Shown here one piece after another: positions 47,216-59,250 of a stretch of 64,000 nt of DNA. The translations under genes and the position numbers were made by a program. Every line of letters begins with the position of its first letter. The first letter of the stretch is position 1. The notes beneath the pieces were generated by a model. The model had not been told where the DNA came from and ran no database searches. It saw only the letters and a list, made by a program, of their open reading frames with translations. The DNA is from Fasciolopsis buskii (Eukaryota > Platyhelminthes > Trematoda > Plagiorchiida > Fasciolidae), in assembly GCA_008360955.1 (NCBI GenBank), contig LUCM01005042.1, forward strand, positions 247,069 to 311,068, in the 5' to 3' direction.

Positions 47216-47587
47216 TCAATTCCCGTGAAAGGAGGCCTGCTCGATTAAATCAACGGTGAGCAGACAAATCCACTGACAGGAAAATTTCAAAAAACACCTA
47301 AAACCTTGCCCCTGCAATACTTCACTGGAGAAGTGGATAACGATACTCATTGGTTGGACGTTTTCACTATGTTCATGACTGCATCTGAATGTGTTGAAAA
47401 CAAGTACTTCCCAAATATCCGTCATATGTTGGTTCTTCTTTAACCAGGTTTTAAATGCTCCTGGAATATCATAGCAATCATCAAAGGTTTTCCTATTGTG
47501 CAGTTGGCTGGCATTGGATTCAATTTGGCCAGGCTCGCCTCCAGGCCCCACAGCATAGACCCTCTTCTTGTCAAAACCTCCAGTCAA
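47216..47587 (-). CDS. Candidate long exon, unrecognised protein
   Basis: Seen: an open block of about 120 codons to TGA, reading GGFDKKRVYAVGPGGEPG, then NRKTFDDCYDIPGAFKTW and LKKNQHMTDIWEVLVF in its first half; the second half is richer in Cys, Phe and Leu. A possible acceptor (cttctcgtttttgactggag) lies just inside its start. The first half looks like a real domain, while the second may be read-through. It could be host or an old mobile element. No family recognised. Confidence 0.33.
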   Translation of the reverse strand: MTGGFDKKRVYAVGPGGEPGQIESNASQLHNRKTFDDCYDIPGAFKTWLKKNQHMTDIWEVLVFNTFRCSHEHSENVQPMSIVIHFSSEVLQGQGFRCFLKFSCQWICLLTVDLIEQASFHGN

Positions 47588-48084
47588 AAACGAGAAGTAT
47601 CCTATTGGAAATTTCTCTGCTAAATCAGGTAGTCAAAGCAGCATTCCCGTTTGTCTGAAGCCCACAGAAACAAGTCCGGCAAAGCTATGTGCACACGAAT
47701 TTTCCTTTTATTACCAGCTGGCAATCTTTCTTTCCGGGAAGTAATTTAAATGTCCTCGGTGATGCAGTTGCATGTAGGTTTGAGCAGAATGTTTATTCAT
47801 AAACAATGGTAGCAAAAGGTCACACTTTCATATGGCTATTTTGCCTGGAAGCATATTTCGCTATTTTACTTTTATTTAAAAAGCTGTCTTCCTAATTAGG
47901 ACACTGGAACTTTTCATTCCTGTCCGATCTGATGAACTATGAAAATCCAGTCTTTAATTAGATTCCCTGAAAATTTTATTTTGTTGACCGTCCTTCAGAC
48001 GTTAGTCTTAAATTACAAATCTCCGGTCATCGTTTTGTCACCGTTGTACTGCTCGAATAAAAGTTCAACGGCTGTGCAAATCCT

Positions 48085-48165
48085 TACTTATACCAGGGTT
48101 TGAACGTGTACCTTTCGCATGGAACACTTGTATGTTTCCACTGTGCTAACTCTCCCCCTGCGGGC
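48085..48165 (-). repeat. tRNA-derived SINE, copy 2 of a local family
   Basis: Seen: reading down from 48160, A box TTAGCACAGTGGAAAC and B box CACGTTCAAACCCTGG are both close to consensus. The head aligns with that at 12675-12741, including TTCCATGCGAAAGG between the boxes. The body would run toward 48000. A plus-strand open frame (48119-48343) with a donor-like GTGAGT at its end covers this region, but it starts inside the SINE head and is not called. Confidence 0.65.
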
Positions 48166-49607
48166 CAATCCGAATTACCAGGTGACGCTTGATCGGGAGT
48201 TGCCCTCAACGATAGACAACAGTTCTCTGAAATTCTTCTATCCCTGCACATGTCATATTCTTGATCCAAACACGTTGATTGGGCAAGTCGAATTTGCTAT
48301 TAACCGGGGGAAGATAATCGCATACACTCCAGTCGATTTGTGAGTATTCCACCATTTTACCCCGTGGTAGACTGGTAATTAATTTTTTTCAAAATCTTCC
48401 CACGGTTTATTGAATTTTTCTGAACGCGAAAACGACGAATGGATGCTGTGTGTATTTCAGTTCCGCTCAGATTACTGTGATCAGCTACAAAACAATGAAC
48501 TGTTTCTAGTCATAAAAAATTAAGATTTAAAACCAAGCACACGCTTTTTGAAGCAGTTTACCAGGCAACGTTAGTGCACGGACAACTGAAAATAAAGGAT
48601 GAAAGCAAATCCTGGATAAGTGTTTTACGCTTGCGTTTGAGCCTTTATTTACGTTTCTGTCCACCAGACAACACTTGTTTTTCATTCAAAATAACTGTAA
48701 AAGCGATGGATCGGCGAAATATGTGGTAAACAAGACATAGGGACAGTTAGGAATCAAAAGGATCAAAGAGACTTGAAAAGAACTGAGATCCCTCATCAAG
48801 TTTACAAAACACTGAGCTAGACACAAAACCTAAAAGTCCGTATGAACGTTTTTGGATGGAAACAAGTATGTCCCGCGATCCGCCAGTCAGATGTAGATGG
48901 TGTTCAGATGTGATGAAATATTTCTTATATTTCGGTTTTATGATCGTATGCTAAACAATAATGGATTTATTGCGTAAAACGTGATCACGATTATGACTTC
49001 CAAATGGCAGTGTAACGTTAGAAATTCCTCGCTGAGTAAACAGGATACAATGTCTCGCAAGCGAAGAAGTGAAATCGGTAGAAACCTCACAGGTGCACAG
49101 AAAACATGCTGGCAATCTACTCGGAAAACGCTTCTCATTTGCATATATTTTTGGATGAAATTCACCATACTTGTTTTAAGTAATTCCAAATATGAATTAA
49201 TCATTGCAAACCTGCCTGCTTATGACAATCATGTCTTATCCTGGAAAACTTGCTTGAATGGTGGGAGAGTTGAGTTCACAATATTTTATTGGCAATGAAA
49301 TACTCAGAAAGTGAAAAAGCATCTATACTATTTAAATTTGTTAGGCTGGAGACCGTCTTGGGCTGAATGACAATGGATAGCGCTAGCTTTCGGCTAATGG
49401 TACATATCCCGACAAAGCATCATGTATTAATCCCAGTTAGTCAGTTCGGTCTGAGTGTTAGCATCCGTTGCTAATGCATCCATTGAACAGGGAGTGAGGT
49501 ATGACTTCGCCGGAGAATCTCTGAATGTAGTAAACAGTGAATTTTCAAAGTATACCTGTAATTCTGCAAGAAAAGCGATTTTTCAGCTAACGAAGCAGTA
49601 GGCATGG

Positions 49608-49898
49608 TCAACTCGTTTTCTGTAATTGCTGAAAGTAACGGTTGAAGTTGTTATGGCTGAAAATTCCTTGAAATGTCGGCTGCGATCTGTGTTCGGTATG
49701 AATCCCCTGGGTACAGGCAATGCCCGATACCTTAGATGCACAGGTATTATTCACGCATTTCCACCATAATAATCCTTGCCAGTGTGAGGTAAACTTGACC
49801 TCATTACCTCGCTCCTGCCATGAAGCACCTACTTGTTCACCCTTGCCACTATTTATAAAGCAAACTTCACTTTTTTCTGTCAAAAGATAGCTGTTCAT
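49608..49898 (-). pseudogene. FLYWCH-like zinc-finger remnant
   Basis: Seen: the minus frame reads EVCFINSGKGEQVGASWQER, then GNEVKFTSHWQGLLWWKC, VNNTCASK and, later, GIHTEHRSQPTF. The order F..S..G........(Y/F)......WWKC.....CA......H..H resembles a FLYWCH zinc finger (aromatic start, W.C, C, then H.H). Known: in animals these often sit at the N-terminus of MULE transposases. It has an acceptor (ctatcttttgacag, 49877) and a donor-like TCTAAG|GTATCG at 49731, so a host exon is the alternative. No DDE domain was found next to it. Confidence 0.38.
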
Positions 49899-49985
49899 TC
49901 TTCAACTTTGTTTTGAAAGAGAAGAAACAAATTATAAAAATACATGGTTTCCGCATTTTTGGTGTGAATCAGTTTATTTTCCCAG

Positions 49986-50001
49986 GTGATTGCAAAACAA
50001 G
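49986..50001 (+). CDS. Possible 16-nt micro-exon
   Basis: Seen: gtttattttcccag|GTGATTGCAAAACAAG|GTGAGT, where both splice sites are near consensus and enclose only 16 nt. Micro-exons are known in schistosome secreted-protein genes. Chance pairing of two good sites cannot be excluded, and no partner exons were identified. Confidence 0.2.
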
Positions 50002-50742
50002 GTGAGTACGTTGCGATGTGTAAGATAAGAGCGATAGGGAACAAAGACGTTGTGCGATTAGATGTATCTCTTCCTAGCCTACTCAAAAACTATCTACCCT
50101 CACCTGGTTTTTTCATTTTGGCAAAAACCGCAGCACTTCTTTCTTGTTTGTTTCTGTTTTCCACTCCTCGGCTTCTCATTTCCAATAAGTAACACCATTA
50201 TCATTCCCATCAGCATCATCATCACCGTCCTCTATAACTGGCGTGGACTGCACTGTGAGGCACCATGACAGGAGGAACAAAGAATGTGATACATGAAGTG
50301 TGTTTTTGCGTGGGCTTGTGTGTGCAAGGACAAACGAAATATCCACGCAACGTTCCCATTCAACCGTACAGTTCTACAGGTAGCGGTTGATCATGGTGGC
50401 TTTCTGGCTAAATTTGATTCCGCTTTTAAGGGTTTACTGGCATGTGCCAACGTGTACGCCCTTTGCACCCTCGTGTTCGTCCGTGTCGGCTGTTGCGATA
50501 GACGCACTGACAAGACGCGTTTTACTTCAGATCTTAATTGTGTTTATAGTCCAGATGCATGTGTATGTACGTTTCTTTATACTTCACGGCGCGTACGTTT
50601 TTGCTTGCTCGCGTGCGTAGTTTGTGCTTTTATGTACACATGACAGAAACGATCTTTTTTGGTCCAACCACCACACTGCCGATGAATAACACTCTCACAC
50701 ATTGGTGCCTGTATAGTGCCCTGGCAACATCCAGCAGAGTCT

Positions 50743-50749
50743 TATAAAA
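50743..50749 (+). promoter_or_regulatory. TATA box upstream of the signal-peptide exon
   Basis: TATAAAA lies 115-121 nt before the ATG at 50864. A transcription start about 30 nt downstream (near 50775) would leave a 5' UTR of about 90 nt without upstream introns. Confidence 0.4.
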
Positions 50750-50863
50750 TGGACGCGACTTTATAGACGGTGTGAAATTCAACATTCACTTCTCCGATCA
50801 ACTAGTTTCGTCTGGTGTCCACCACAAGCATCTAGTGAATTGACGAGTCACCCACGATTAACA

Positions 50864-51005
50864 ATGGTCTTAGTGGAGACACTGCAAATCAGCTGGATGC
50901 GACTCACCGTTCTCATTTTACACTTTTTGGTTCTGCTTGCACTGTCGCAAACGGTAATCGGGAACCCTTTGCACGTTGTAGACTCTTCGGCGTCTCAAAA
51001 TCCAG
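50864..51005 (+). CDS. First coding exon of a secreted or membrane protein
   Basis: Seen: ATG (context aacaATGg) opens 47 codons to a textbook donor, CCAG|GTAAGTG, phase 1. The peptide starts MVLVETLQISWMRLTVLI and continues LHFLVLLALSQTVIGNPLHV: a signal peptide with a hydrophobic core of about 16 residues and a likely cleavage after VIG or nearby, followed by a polar mature start (DSSASQNPG). A TATA box lies upstream. The next exon was not found; the ORF at 51176-51367 does not fit the phase. The product cannot be named from the leader alone. Confidence 0.5.
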
Positions 51006-51059
51006 GTAAGTGTTTGCATGAGATAGTGTCGCTTTTCATTTGACTGATCTTCTATGTGT

Positions 51060-54000
51060 TCACAATTATTATAGCCTGCTTAAATTATACATGTAACGGC
51101 ATGAGAATTTCCCATGGCTTTCAAAGTTCATTACTTCCATAATTCAAACCCGAATCCACGCCCCTGAACCTTGGAGTGGCATGCGACCAGTTAAGTTATC
51201 ACCAGGTCCGGTGTGCTAGCAGTCCGGATGGTACCCGAGTGCAGTTTGCCGCCAAGGTCCCCAGTCCAGCTGGGCCTAGAACCTATGGTCTTCCAGGGGA
51301 GAGAAACGTGATCCACCTAAACTCCACCACCAGCAAGATCGAATTTTGTCACTTACTCGGTAGTTGAGAATGTCAACCTCGGACAACCAAGCCGAATCAG
51401 TAATTTTGTGATCGAGTTTCATTGGCTTAGCCGAAAATCAAACCGATCTAGAGATGTTGCATGGATTTATTTCTCGCCTTAGTGATTTTGCAAAAACAGA
51501 AAATGATAGTTACAATACTCAAAATGGTTGCTTCATCTGTTCAACTGAGTTTGCATAGTAAAAATACCAATTCAGAAATAGATCCCCTCCCAAGACTAAG
51601 TAAAGTGATAGTTGGCCATCTAGCGAGCGAGACTAAATATCAACTGTGATCGTCTATAAAATCGAATCAATCCGCACCAAAGTCTTCTCTTTTTTTATGC
51701 CCAATTTCTGAACGTTCACTGACCACTGTTGAGATTTGAATCCATGTGTTGAGTCTACCCATATTGGGCCTTAACCATGTTTCCTACCTTTGAACTGATT
51801 TTCTCGACTGAGTTCTTCATATGACTAAACAGGGATTTCCCACCTTTCGATTCTTTCAGAATATCTTTTCTCATCAGTGTTTCCCGATCGATACTAATAA
51901 GCTAGCAACAGATGCTGATTAATTCTGCTCCTGGAAATTTCAAGTCCTGTTTACCTGGAAGGCAAAAAGTTCAATTGGTTTTTTAACTGCCATCGTGACC
52001 AGGTGAATAAATATGCAGGTAGTGAAATACCTTTGATCTTTATTCTCAACCGGTATAAATATGGTTCAGCTGCTCAATGTTTGAAAATTATCTAGTCATC
52101 CGAAAGCCGGGTTATGGGTGAACTTTACTGGCATGTGTCCTCCTCACTTCTCTCGTTGAGAGGCACCCGTGATGAACACAGGCTAAGATAGTCACTATAA
52201 ATAGCTCATTTTCAGTAGTGAATCATCCGTTATTAACATAGTGGTACAATATTAGTCATACTTTGTCAATGTGTTAATTACATTTGATCATAATACCTTC
52301 GGGAACAGAAAACATGCCTTTCTCTACCCGTAGGTTAGTGTATCTAATATATCTTTACCAGATCGATAGATACTCAACATCTTCAATATCATGTTGGCCC
52401 TTGGATTCGGTTGTCACGTTAAGAATAGTCACCGTAGGGTCGCATTTTATGGCGAGTATGAGTTAAGGAATACAGCCGTGACTGGGTAGTTCTTTAGCAG
52501 TCCAATGCATTCTGATTCGTCCCAACTAAGATTAGTCAATTTGGATATGTAACAATGATTTCATCAAGCTGACAAAAACGATAATATAAGACAGGTTGTT
52601 TGGCCCCATTCTCCCTTGATTATGTTTGCATTCCCGTGACTACTGGAACAACTTATGCATGGTTCCTACGCTATGCTATATGATGAGGATATCGAGACCT
52701 AGTGTAGCCCATCGGTACAGTGAGAAACAAATCGGAAATAATAAAAAGTTAAAAGTTAATGCGACTGTGGCATGCATCAGGAACATGCATGATGGCAATC
52801 AGGCAGTGCGGTCAACATTGTTTAAATAACCGACCTGAAGTGACAGAACCAAGTCGTGCTGTAACAGTCAGGCTGGCAGTTGCAGGATATGCCTGGGACA
52901 GAAAGCATTATTATCTTCTTAGAAGTCACGTAATAGTCAGTGTGCTGCGCCTAATAAAGACAAGATTGTCGACGAAAGTGAGTTCATTCGCGCTATTCGT
53001 TCGAGAAATGCAAAACAATTTTTTGTCAGCGCGGGGCAAAGAATTCCGTGCCGCATTGAGGATGGAATTTATCCACAAAGGTGTACTAATTCGAGCTTAT
53101 CTTTTATTCTGTCTTTTATGCTGTTCACTGATGCAACAAAAAGTGTCATTTTTACTCAGATAGGCCATATACACGCGTTACTGCTACCCACACTCAAAAG
53201 TAGTTTTTTATCCGGTTTAATGCTTCTCTGAATACATTTGTAACAAAATGGTAACAGTTAATATTGCTAAATGTCCACTTAATAACCATAGTTTTTGTTT
53301 TCTTTTCAATTTGATTGCCCTTGCTTCAGGTATTCCATCCGTTGGTAAACGAGCTCGGTTTTCTGAAGGCTGAATCCAAACGAGATGCGCTTTCGAACGG
53401 GGCCCAAACGAACATTTATCCTTAATCTATTGCCCTCACACTGACCCACTTTGGACAGTCAAACGAGTTTAAGTGAATATATGCTTCTATACTTACAAGT
53501 GGCACTATTTTACTAAAACACTGTCACACCCTAAATTTCGAGCTTTCCCGTTGAATTTTGTCCAAGTGAATTTAATGTGTCAACGAAGATCCTCGGTTCA
53601 AGTAGTATGGGAACCGGAGGTGGCTAAAAAATTTCATTCTGGTTGTATCTACGCTACGCAATCGACTGAGATGCATTCCATTATTCCATAAGTCAGAAGT
53701 AAAAGCCGTACAAATTGCACATATAATAAATTATAATGCAGATTCGAAAGGACTCCGAATTCAAATTAAGCCACCGGGAGTTACTCGAAATTACTTCCGA
53801 TCATCGAGAATAAATTGACCCCATCAGCTAAAAGATTTCATTTGTTTATCGATGACCCTTTTCTTGTACCTGAGAATCACCTGGTTAGATAAGCAAACAG
53901 GTGATTAGAAGGCTCGATTCGAGTAAACAAGCTAATTGTTGTAAAATCAAAATGACAAGTCAATTTCATATTATAAATCGCCTGTGAATTCAAACTCTAA

Positions 54001-54690
54001 ATGAGCGGTTTTCTATCCCTGTTGGCTATAGGGACAGAAACCAGTTCAACTCGAAGCACGCTTGTTGATCAACGGAAGCAAATCACATTTAACTGTTCAC
54101 TATTGTCCATGATTTTTATCGGGTAGTCTGATGGCCAACTCAACCTATTACAAGACTAACATTCTCCCACAGTCTTCATCCCCCGTTTACCGATCAACGT
54201 TCTCATTGCGATATCGCATCACCACTGGTGACTTTTGACACAGATAGACGGAAGGGTGATTCACAGTTGACTACCCTAGCAGAAATAAAGTTGTAGCAGA
54301 AGCTTAACAAAAAATTCAAAAAGATACCTACGTCGCCAAATGAAATGCATGATGTGTCGACCCAAGGTAAAAACAAGTTAGGATTTCAGCTCCTTAAATT
54401 TTAATCTAATGGTGGGCAAACGAGACAAATTGTTATTGGGCACAGTTGAGCGTAGGATACGCAATAGGCGAAAGGGGGCCATTCAACTATGACCAACGGA
54501 ACGTGAGATCAAATGCGAGAAACGCAAGTCTATTTAGTGCCATATAAAGCATACGGCTGTGTGCCATTTGTACGTGCAATATAATTGTCGATTCAGAAGT
54601 GTTGCAAATAGTAAATTCACTAGGCATAAAGTGACAAACACAGATCTGTCTCTTCAGTTAATCACTTAAGTCCAATGCAGTACACATGAA
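51060..54690. other. No supported gene; one GC-rich block
   Basis: The block at 51150-51365 is more GC-rich than its surroundings and is open on the plus strand; it looks like a repeat but no family was assigned. A plus frame at 52759-53163 (134 codons) has mixed, partly hydrophobic composition and an internal donor-like GAAA|GTGAGT, but no acceptor. Other frames were not supported. Confidence 0.35.
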
Positions 54691-54696
54691 AAGGTT

Positions 54697-56700
54697 TTGT
54701 GGAATTACGAAATTTCACTTACAAAGCGATTGCTGTCAAGCTTCACAGACCTATCCTGTGCTCCCAAAAACAAATTGTTAAGACCCTACAGTATCCCTGA
54801 CCTGGAAATGCAGTCTTTTGCTCCATTATTAACACTGTGCAGTGAAAGCACGAAACTTCACCAAAACGTGCGTGTACTGTGTATTGGCCTGACGCGAAGT
54901 ATTAAAAAGACAAGCTTGTGCTTGCTACTTCATGACTTTTAAATGCAAACTACGGAAATATTTCATGAAAAGTTCCAGTTTACTTTTGACATACTTTTAT
55001 ACTGCAAAACTGAATTTATTCTGATGGGTGAAATGCATTTCGTCTAAAGGCCTTTGAGAAATGTTTGAACTTCACGACCGTCATTCGAAAGGGTTCTCAT
55101 TGGCCGGTTGTCTGGGTAGGTTAGCACGAGGCTGTGACAGACTGTCATCCATTGCTAGCCCTTACTCCACTTCATTGACTAACGTGAATCCATCGGCAAA
55201 CACCAATTTTCCAATGCCAAAGGGTCCGCCGTTATGTATGATAAAAAGCATCATTATAGAAAATGTATCCGGTTTCCTTGATGCCGCAAAGTGCCGTAGT
55301 TTTGCCGGCGTTACTATGAAAATTTGATGATGGCACGAAGGGCGGAAAGCGATTGACGCAGTTGATTCTTTGTCCACATAATCCAGTCTGGCTAAAAGCC
55401 GAAAACCGTTTGCACAGAAAAGTTATTGGGCGAATTAAGCAGATCTTTTTAATTGTATAGTTGTATATTGCCCGACAGTCGCATATCAGATGAGGGGTAT
55501 TTGCGTAGGGAAATCCCTGTTGGCCCACTGGCTGGAGGTATCTGTGACGTCAACGTCACATCCAGTTGCCGATCAACAGTAGAAAATACACAGCAGCGGG
55601 ATTGATTATGGTATGCGATTAAGAAACACTTACATTGGAAGAATGCTTGTAGAAATGTTGCTGGCAAAGTCAAGCTTAGGTGTATGACGAAGAGTACCAC
55701 TATTTGATCAACAGAGAAGGCACCATACTAGACTGAATTGAGGTTGCCGGGGCATATTTAAGTTTGCTTACAGAAACCAGCCTCATATTAGGAAAATACA
55801 CGGGTCTACAGAATGCAGTGTTTCGTTCTGGTGCCGCAGTTGCTTTTGTTTTTACGCAGCTTACCAGATTATTACACTCCAGCTGATTTTTCAACTGTTC
55901 CCGCAAAGGATTTTCTTCCGTTGAGTATACCGCCGGAGAAGAAGGGCTATGACCGTTGCACGTTAAAATCAAATAAAGGTTTGCACAAACTAGAAACAAA
56001 CTGCAACTGAAAAAATTGAGACGATCATTCCTCCGCTTTCTTTGACCTGGGAACCGATTGCTTATGCATAGGCAGATTTTGATAAATAAAAGCTAGGCTA
56101 ATTTTCACGTTACATTGATGACAGTTTCTCCATGGCATAGCCTTCATTCAAAGAATGTGATAGCGAATGGTAAAAAATGCAAAACCAAGTGTAAAACTGC
56201 TCGAAGACCAGTGCATATCCTCCAAGTCACTCATACAATTTTACTATTTGGAGTTCGTATCTTTTACGACCGAATAGAAAATTGATTCATAAGTTGGGTT
56301 GCAACGTTGTCCGTGGGCTGCTAGTATTGGGTTTATGACTGATCACATGGATGCGTATTCCAAGTAGCATACGGGTAACTTCTATAACCCATCTGAATCA
56401 TGGTCATGCGTACTTCTAGAGAGTCAGAAAAAGAAGTTGCATTAGGCCAGCTTTAGAATACAGCCTTCCTTTGATTTCAAGCTTTAATATCAAAGGACAG
56501 TCAAAAGAAGATTCACAATACCCCCAGAAGGCAACCGAATGTACGATAAAGACTAATTCACTGCTTGGACGTTTATTCATTAAAGCCTGGATTGCAAGGC
56601 AAGCCTCCCTATCGACACCCTGAGTATGACCCTCGGCTCCACCCAGCTCTTCACGGGTCACGCTTCTTTTTCATCTACTTTAATGGATGAAGTCTAGCTA
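54697..56700. other. Coding-like frames without splice support
   Basis: Plus frames 54697-54942 and 55061-55327 and overlapping minus frames at 55162-55528 have protein-like composition (for example RHSKGFSLAGCLGRLARGCD). Since both strands are open, and no splice sites or motifs decide, none is called as a gene. Part of this may be further retroelement debris upstream of the BEL/Pao fossil. Confidence 0.3.
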
Positions 56701-57099
56701 CGGCGCGATAGAGTAGAACCAAGTGTACAAAGGACAGATGCAAAGACACTAATTACGCGTTAATGCACACTTAACTAGAACTAGAAAGTGGAGCAGCGAA
56801 GGAACAAAACTGACATTGCGGTTTCTCGAGAGCACACTGGACCCATGCAGCTAAAGCCTTTAGTGGGAGATGTCATAAAATATAAAAGGACGTTAAGGTT
56901 TTAGCGTCCCTGGATAGCGGGTACGGTACAACCTTGGTCATAGACGACGTCGCGAGGCGGTTTTTACATACCAAGCAAATGAACAAAGCTCACGATCAAA
57001 GAAGTCGGCGGCATTTGGTAGGCCGATTCATCGAACGTGCACGTACAACCCCAGTGCTCAAGAAATCTCTGGAAGCACACTATCAATAGAAATTACACC

Positions 57100-58015
57100 G
57101 GGTATGCAGTGAGACGAAGATGACGATAAATTCCTTTTCGACTGAACTTGGCAGTGACACCTACGACTCGAAATAGGATTCCACCGTCAGCAGTGAGTTT
57201 CGAGACATTTTGAGATCGGCCTCGACATGACTGCTGCCTGGTGAGGTGGTATTTTAGCAGCTGTGCGGGGAAAGGACAGAATGGGACGAACCAGCAGGCC
57301 GTCCGCATCAAAATCGGTGGCTCTGAAGGTTGGGAGGACTAAGTGAAGTTGTCATCGAAGAAACGGCCGCAGGATTCGTGCATGCATGTTTTCTCCCATG
57401 CCTCAGAGTCGGATTACAATGTAGTGGCATACGACACATCGGCCGAGATGGATGGCCGACGTCTTCTTCTTCTTGCAAAGTCATCAGCGTTCCCGCTGAA
57501 GACAATTTCAAAACCGAGGCGGGATTTTATGGCCGTAATTTTCACGGTGAGAACCGCGAACATACTAAAAGGATGCTCCGACTGGAAAAGTTAAAAAACG
57601 ATATTCCTGCAGATTCTTCCACTCTACTCAGGAACTTTCACGACGTGGCCAATAGGTTCGCGGTGATCCACTAACTAACCGAGTTGAATCAGTGGCTTTA
57701 TGTAGTATCTGTTCATCATTCGGCCGACTATTGCATTCGTTGTCATAACGTTGGATATATTATCCATATGGACAAATGGGCCAGAAATTCTACTAAGCGA
57801 CGAGAAGAACCGGACCATTCTACCGGCCCTCGAGGTGTCAGACGAAAAGCTGGTATTCAAGCGCAAAGTTTGGAACACCTAACCGGCGCACCGCAACAGT
57901 CCGATGAACCGATTCTACTACCCCTCTCATCGAGCCAAACTGCTCCAAGCAGTGGTTTGGTGGACAAGTTTTAAATGTTGGACTATCTCAAAATTCGTCC
58001 AGTCTGTTCGATAAC
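57100..58015 (+). mobile_element. BEL/Pao LTR retrotransposon fossil
   Basis: Seen: in order on the plus strand, the end of the RT region (QLCGERTEWDEPA near 57250-57290), the RNase H domain (57380-57594), and the segment after it (DSSTLLRNFHDVANRFAVIH near 57610-57670, NQWLYV at 57687, then DKWARNSTKRREEPDHS). These blocks and their order match BEL/Pao pol (..LC....WDEP; H.FSDAS; ..QWRYV....NPAD; ..W..GP.FL). Several frameshifts and stops separate them. Neither LTRs nor gag were identified, and the integrase beyond 58.0 kb is missing or unreadable. Confidence 0.85.
57343..57594 (+). pseudogene. BEL/Pao RNase H domain remnant
   Basis: Seen: HVFSHASESDYNVVAY, then DGRRLLLLAKSSAFPLKTIS and KPRRDFMAVIFTVRTANIL. 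The family consensus has HVF.DASE.AYG.VAY, then (L)..(A/G)K.R.APLK..(S/T).PRLEL.AAV. The first catalytic aspartate (DAS) is replaced by His, and the PRLEL glutamate by Asp. The ORF itself is 83 codons. The later DSST block, which holds another active-site aspartate, is in a different frame. Confidence 0.85.
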
Positions 58016-58029
58016 CATGCACATCGCAC

Positions 58030-58560
58030 AGTAGCGGTCTACTTCTCGAAGATAACCAAAGCAAGCAATTTGCATGAAATACTGCATAATTAATCAGGTG
58101 TCAAAAATTTTTAGGCGTAGGGGATTATAAGTAAACAAAAAAACGCCAACGTAAAAGTAAATCACATGAGACATGTTACAGCGTTAAAAAGGAAAAAGCG
58201 GTACGCGCAAAACTTGAGTTAAGGTTGGCCGACCGGGCTACTGACTGTGTCCAACCTTCAAAAATGCCATGTTTGGAGCCGTTTAAATCGTGGGTCACCA
58301 TTTGTCCACCATGCAATAATAGGTTGCGTTAGCCGTTGAATACTTTTTTACGAGTTGGTCAAAATCTCACAGAAAGTGAAATGTATGGAGGGACACTCCT
58401 GGTAGAAAACAAGCATTTCCAAAGGCTTTAGGAAGACAAAAAATGTTTTTGATATGTCGAACCCGGAAAATGTATTCACTGTCATTGTTAAAGTGTCACT
58501 TTTTGCGCTTTTGGTTTGAACCTTGGAATCGCAGGCGGAATAATGCTTAGAAGGTTATTT
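58030..58560. other. No gene seen
   Basis: Non-repetitive AT-rich DNA after the BEL/Pao fossil. The integrase part expected here was not readable. Confidence 0.4.
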
Positions 58561-58571
58561 TATTTCATATG

Positions 58572-59250
58572 CATATATATATATATATATATATATTTAT
58601 GCAGTGTTTTACGAGCACACGTATAATAAAATTGGAAACGGTGCATATAAAGCTTCATGTGTACATGTGTTTGCCTGTCTTTTTGTAAGTAGAAACTGAG
58701 TAATATATTGTCCTGCATGTGAATGCAGTAGCACTGCAAAATATTTATAAACATACATATATGCAGTTAAACTCCACTCCCATTTCCAGTATATACAGAA
58801 ATTTCCCCACGGTGCATGGCCCTCCCTATGAACATGCTCCTCGTGATTGCCACTGGAATCTGTTAGTGTATCTACGGATGCATAACGGATTACTATTATG
58901 GGTTTCTTTGTGCAAAGTTACATGCAGATTTCTGTTTATGCCTTAGCGTGCATATATATATGGATCTATTAAAATATATATATATATTCATCAGTGCCCC
59001 TAATGAGTTACATGTGATAGACATACACGTAAATATAATAAAAAATTCCTGCCAATGCAATAAACTATATGTATATATGCATGTACATTCGTATGGTGTC
59101 ACCCCATGTAAATGTTTGCGCTCAAGTACACATATTTAGTTACTAGTTTTGCGATTGCCATAAACAACGTTCTGCATAATCCAGGCAATTCGGTTTATCC
59201 ATGCAATGGGCATATGCATTGTACACATTTATATATATGTATAAGTAACT
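58572..59250. repeat. Cluster of AT microsatellites
   Basis: A (TA)n tract at 58572-58597, further tracts around 58951-58990 and shorter ones to 59245, all embedded in ATATGCATA-like sequence. Open frames here (for example 58560-58754 and 58896-59102 minus) encode Tyr/Ile runs and are artefacts. Confidence 0.9.

Noticed and set aside
48085..48165. tRNA gene (minus)
   Set aside because: A and B boxes are good, but the ends do not pair and a second diverged copy exists at 12.7 kb, which fits a SINE.
48119..48343. Plus open frame of 74 codons ending at a GTGAGT donor
   Set aside because: Its start lies inside the minus-strand SINE head, and the upstream acceptor is followed by an in-frame TGA.
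50293..50643. 116-codon plus frame
   Set aside because: Cys/Val-rich reading of GT-rich sequence without splice sites; a second frame in the same place is equally open.
58560..58754. Minus frame with Ile/Tyr repeats
   Set aside because: Produced by the TA microsatellite at 58572-58597.
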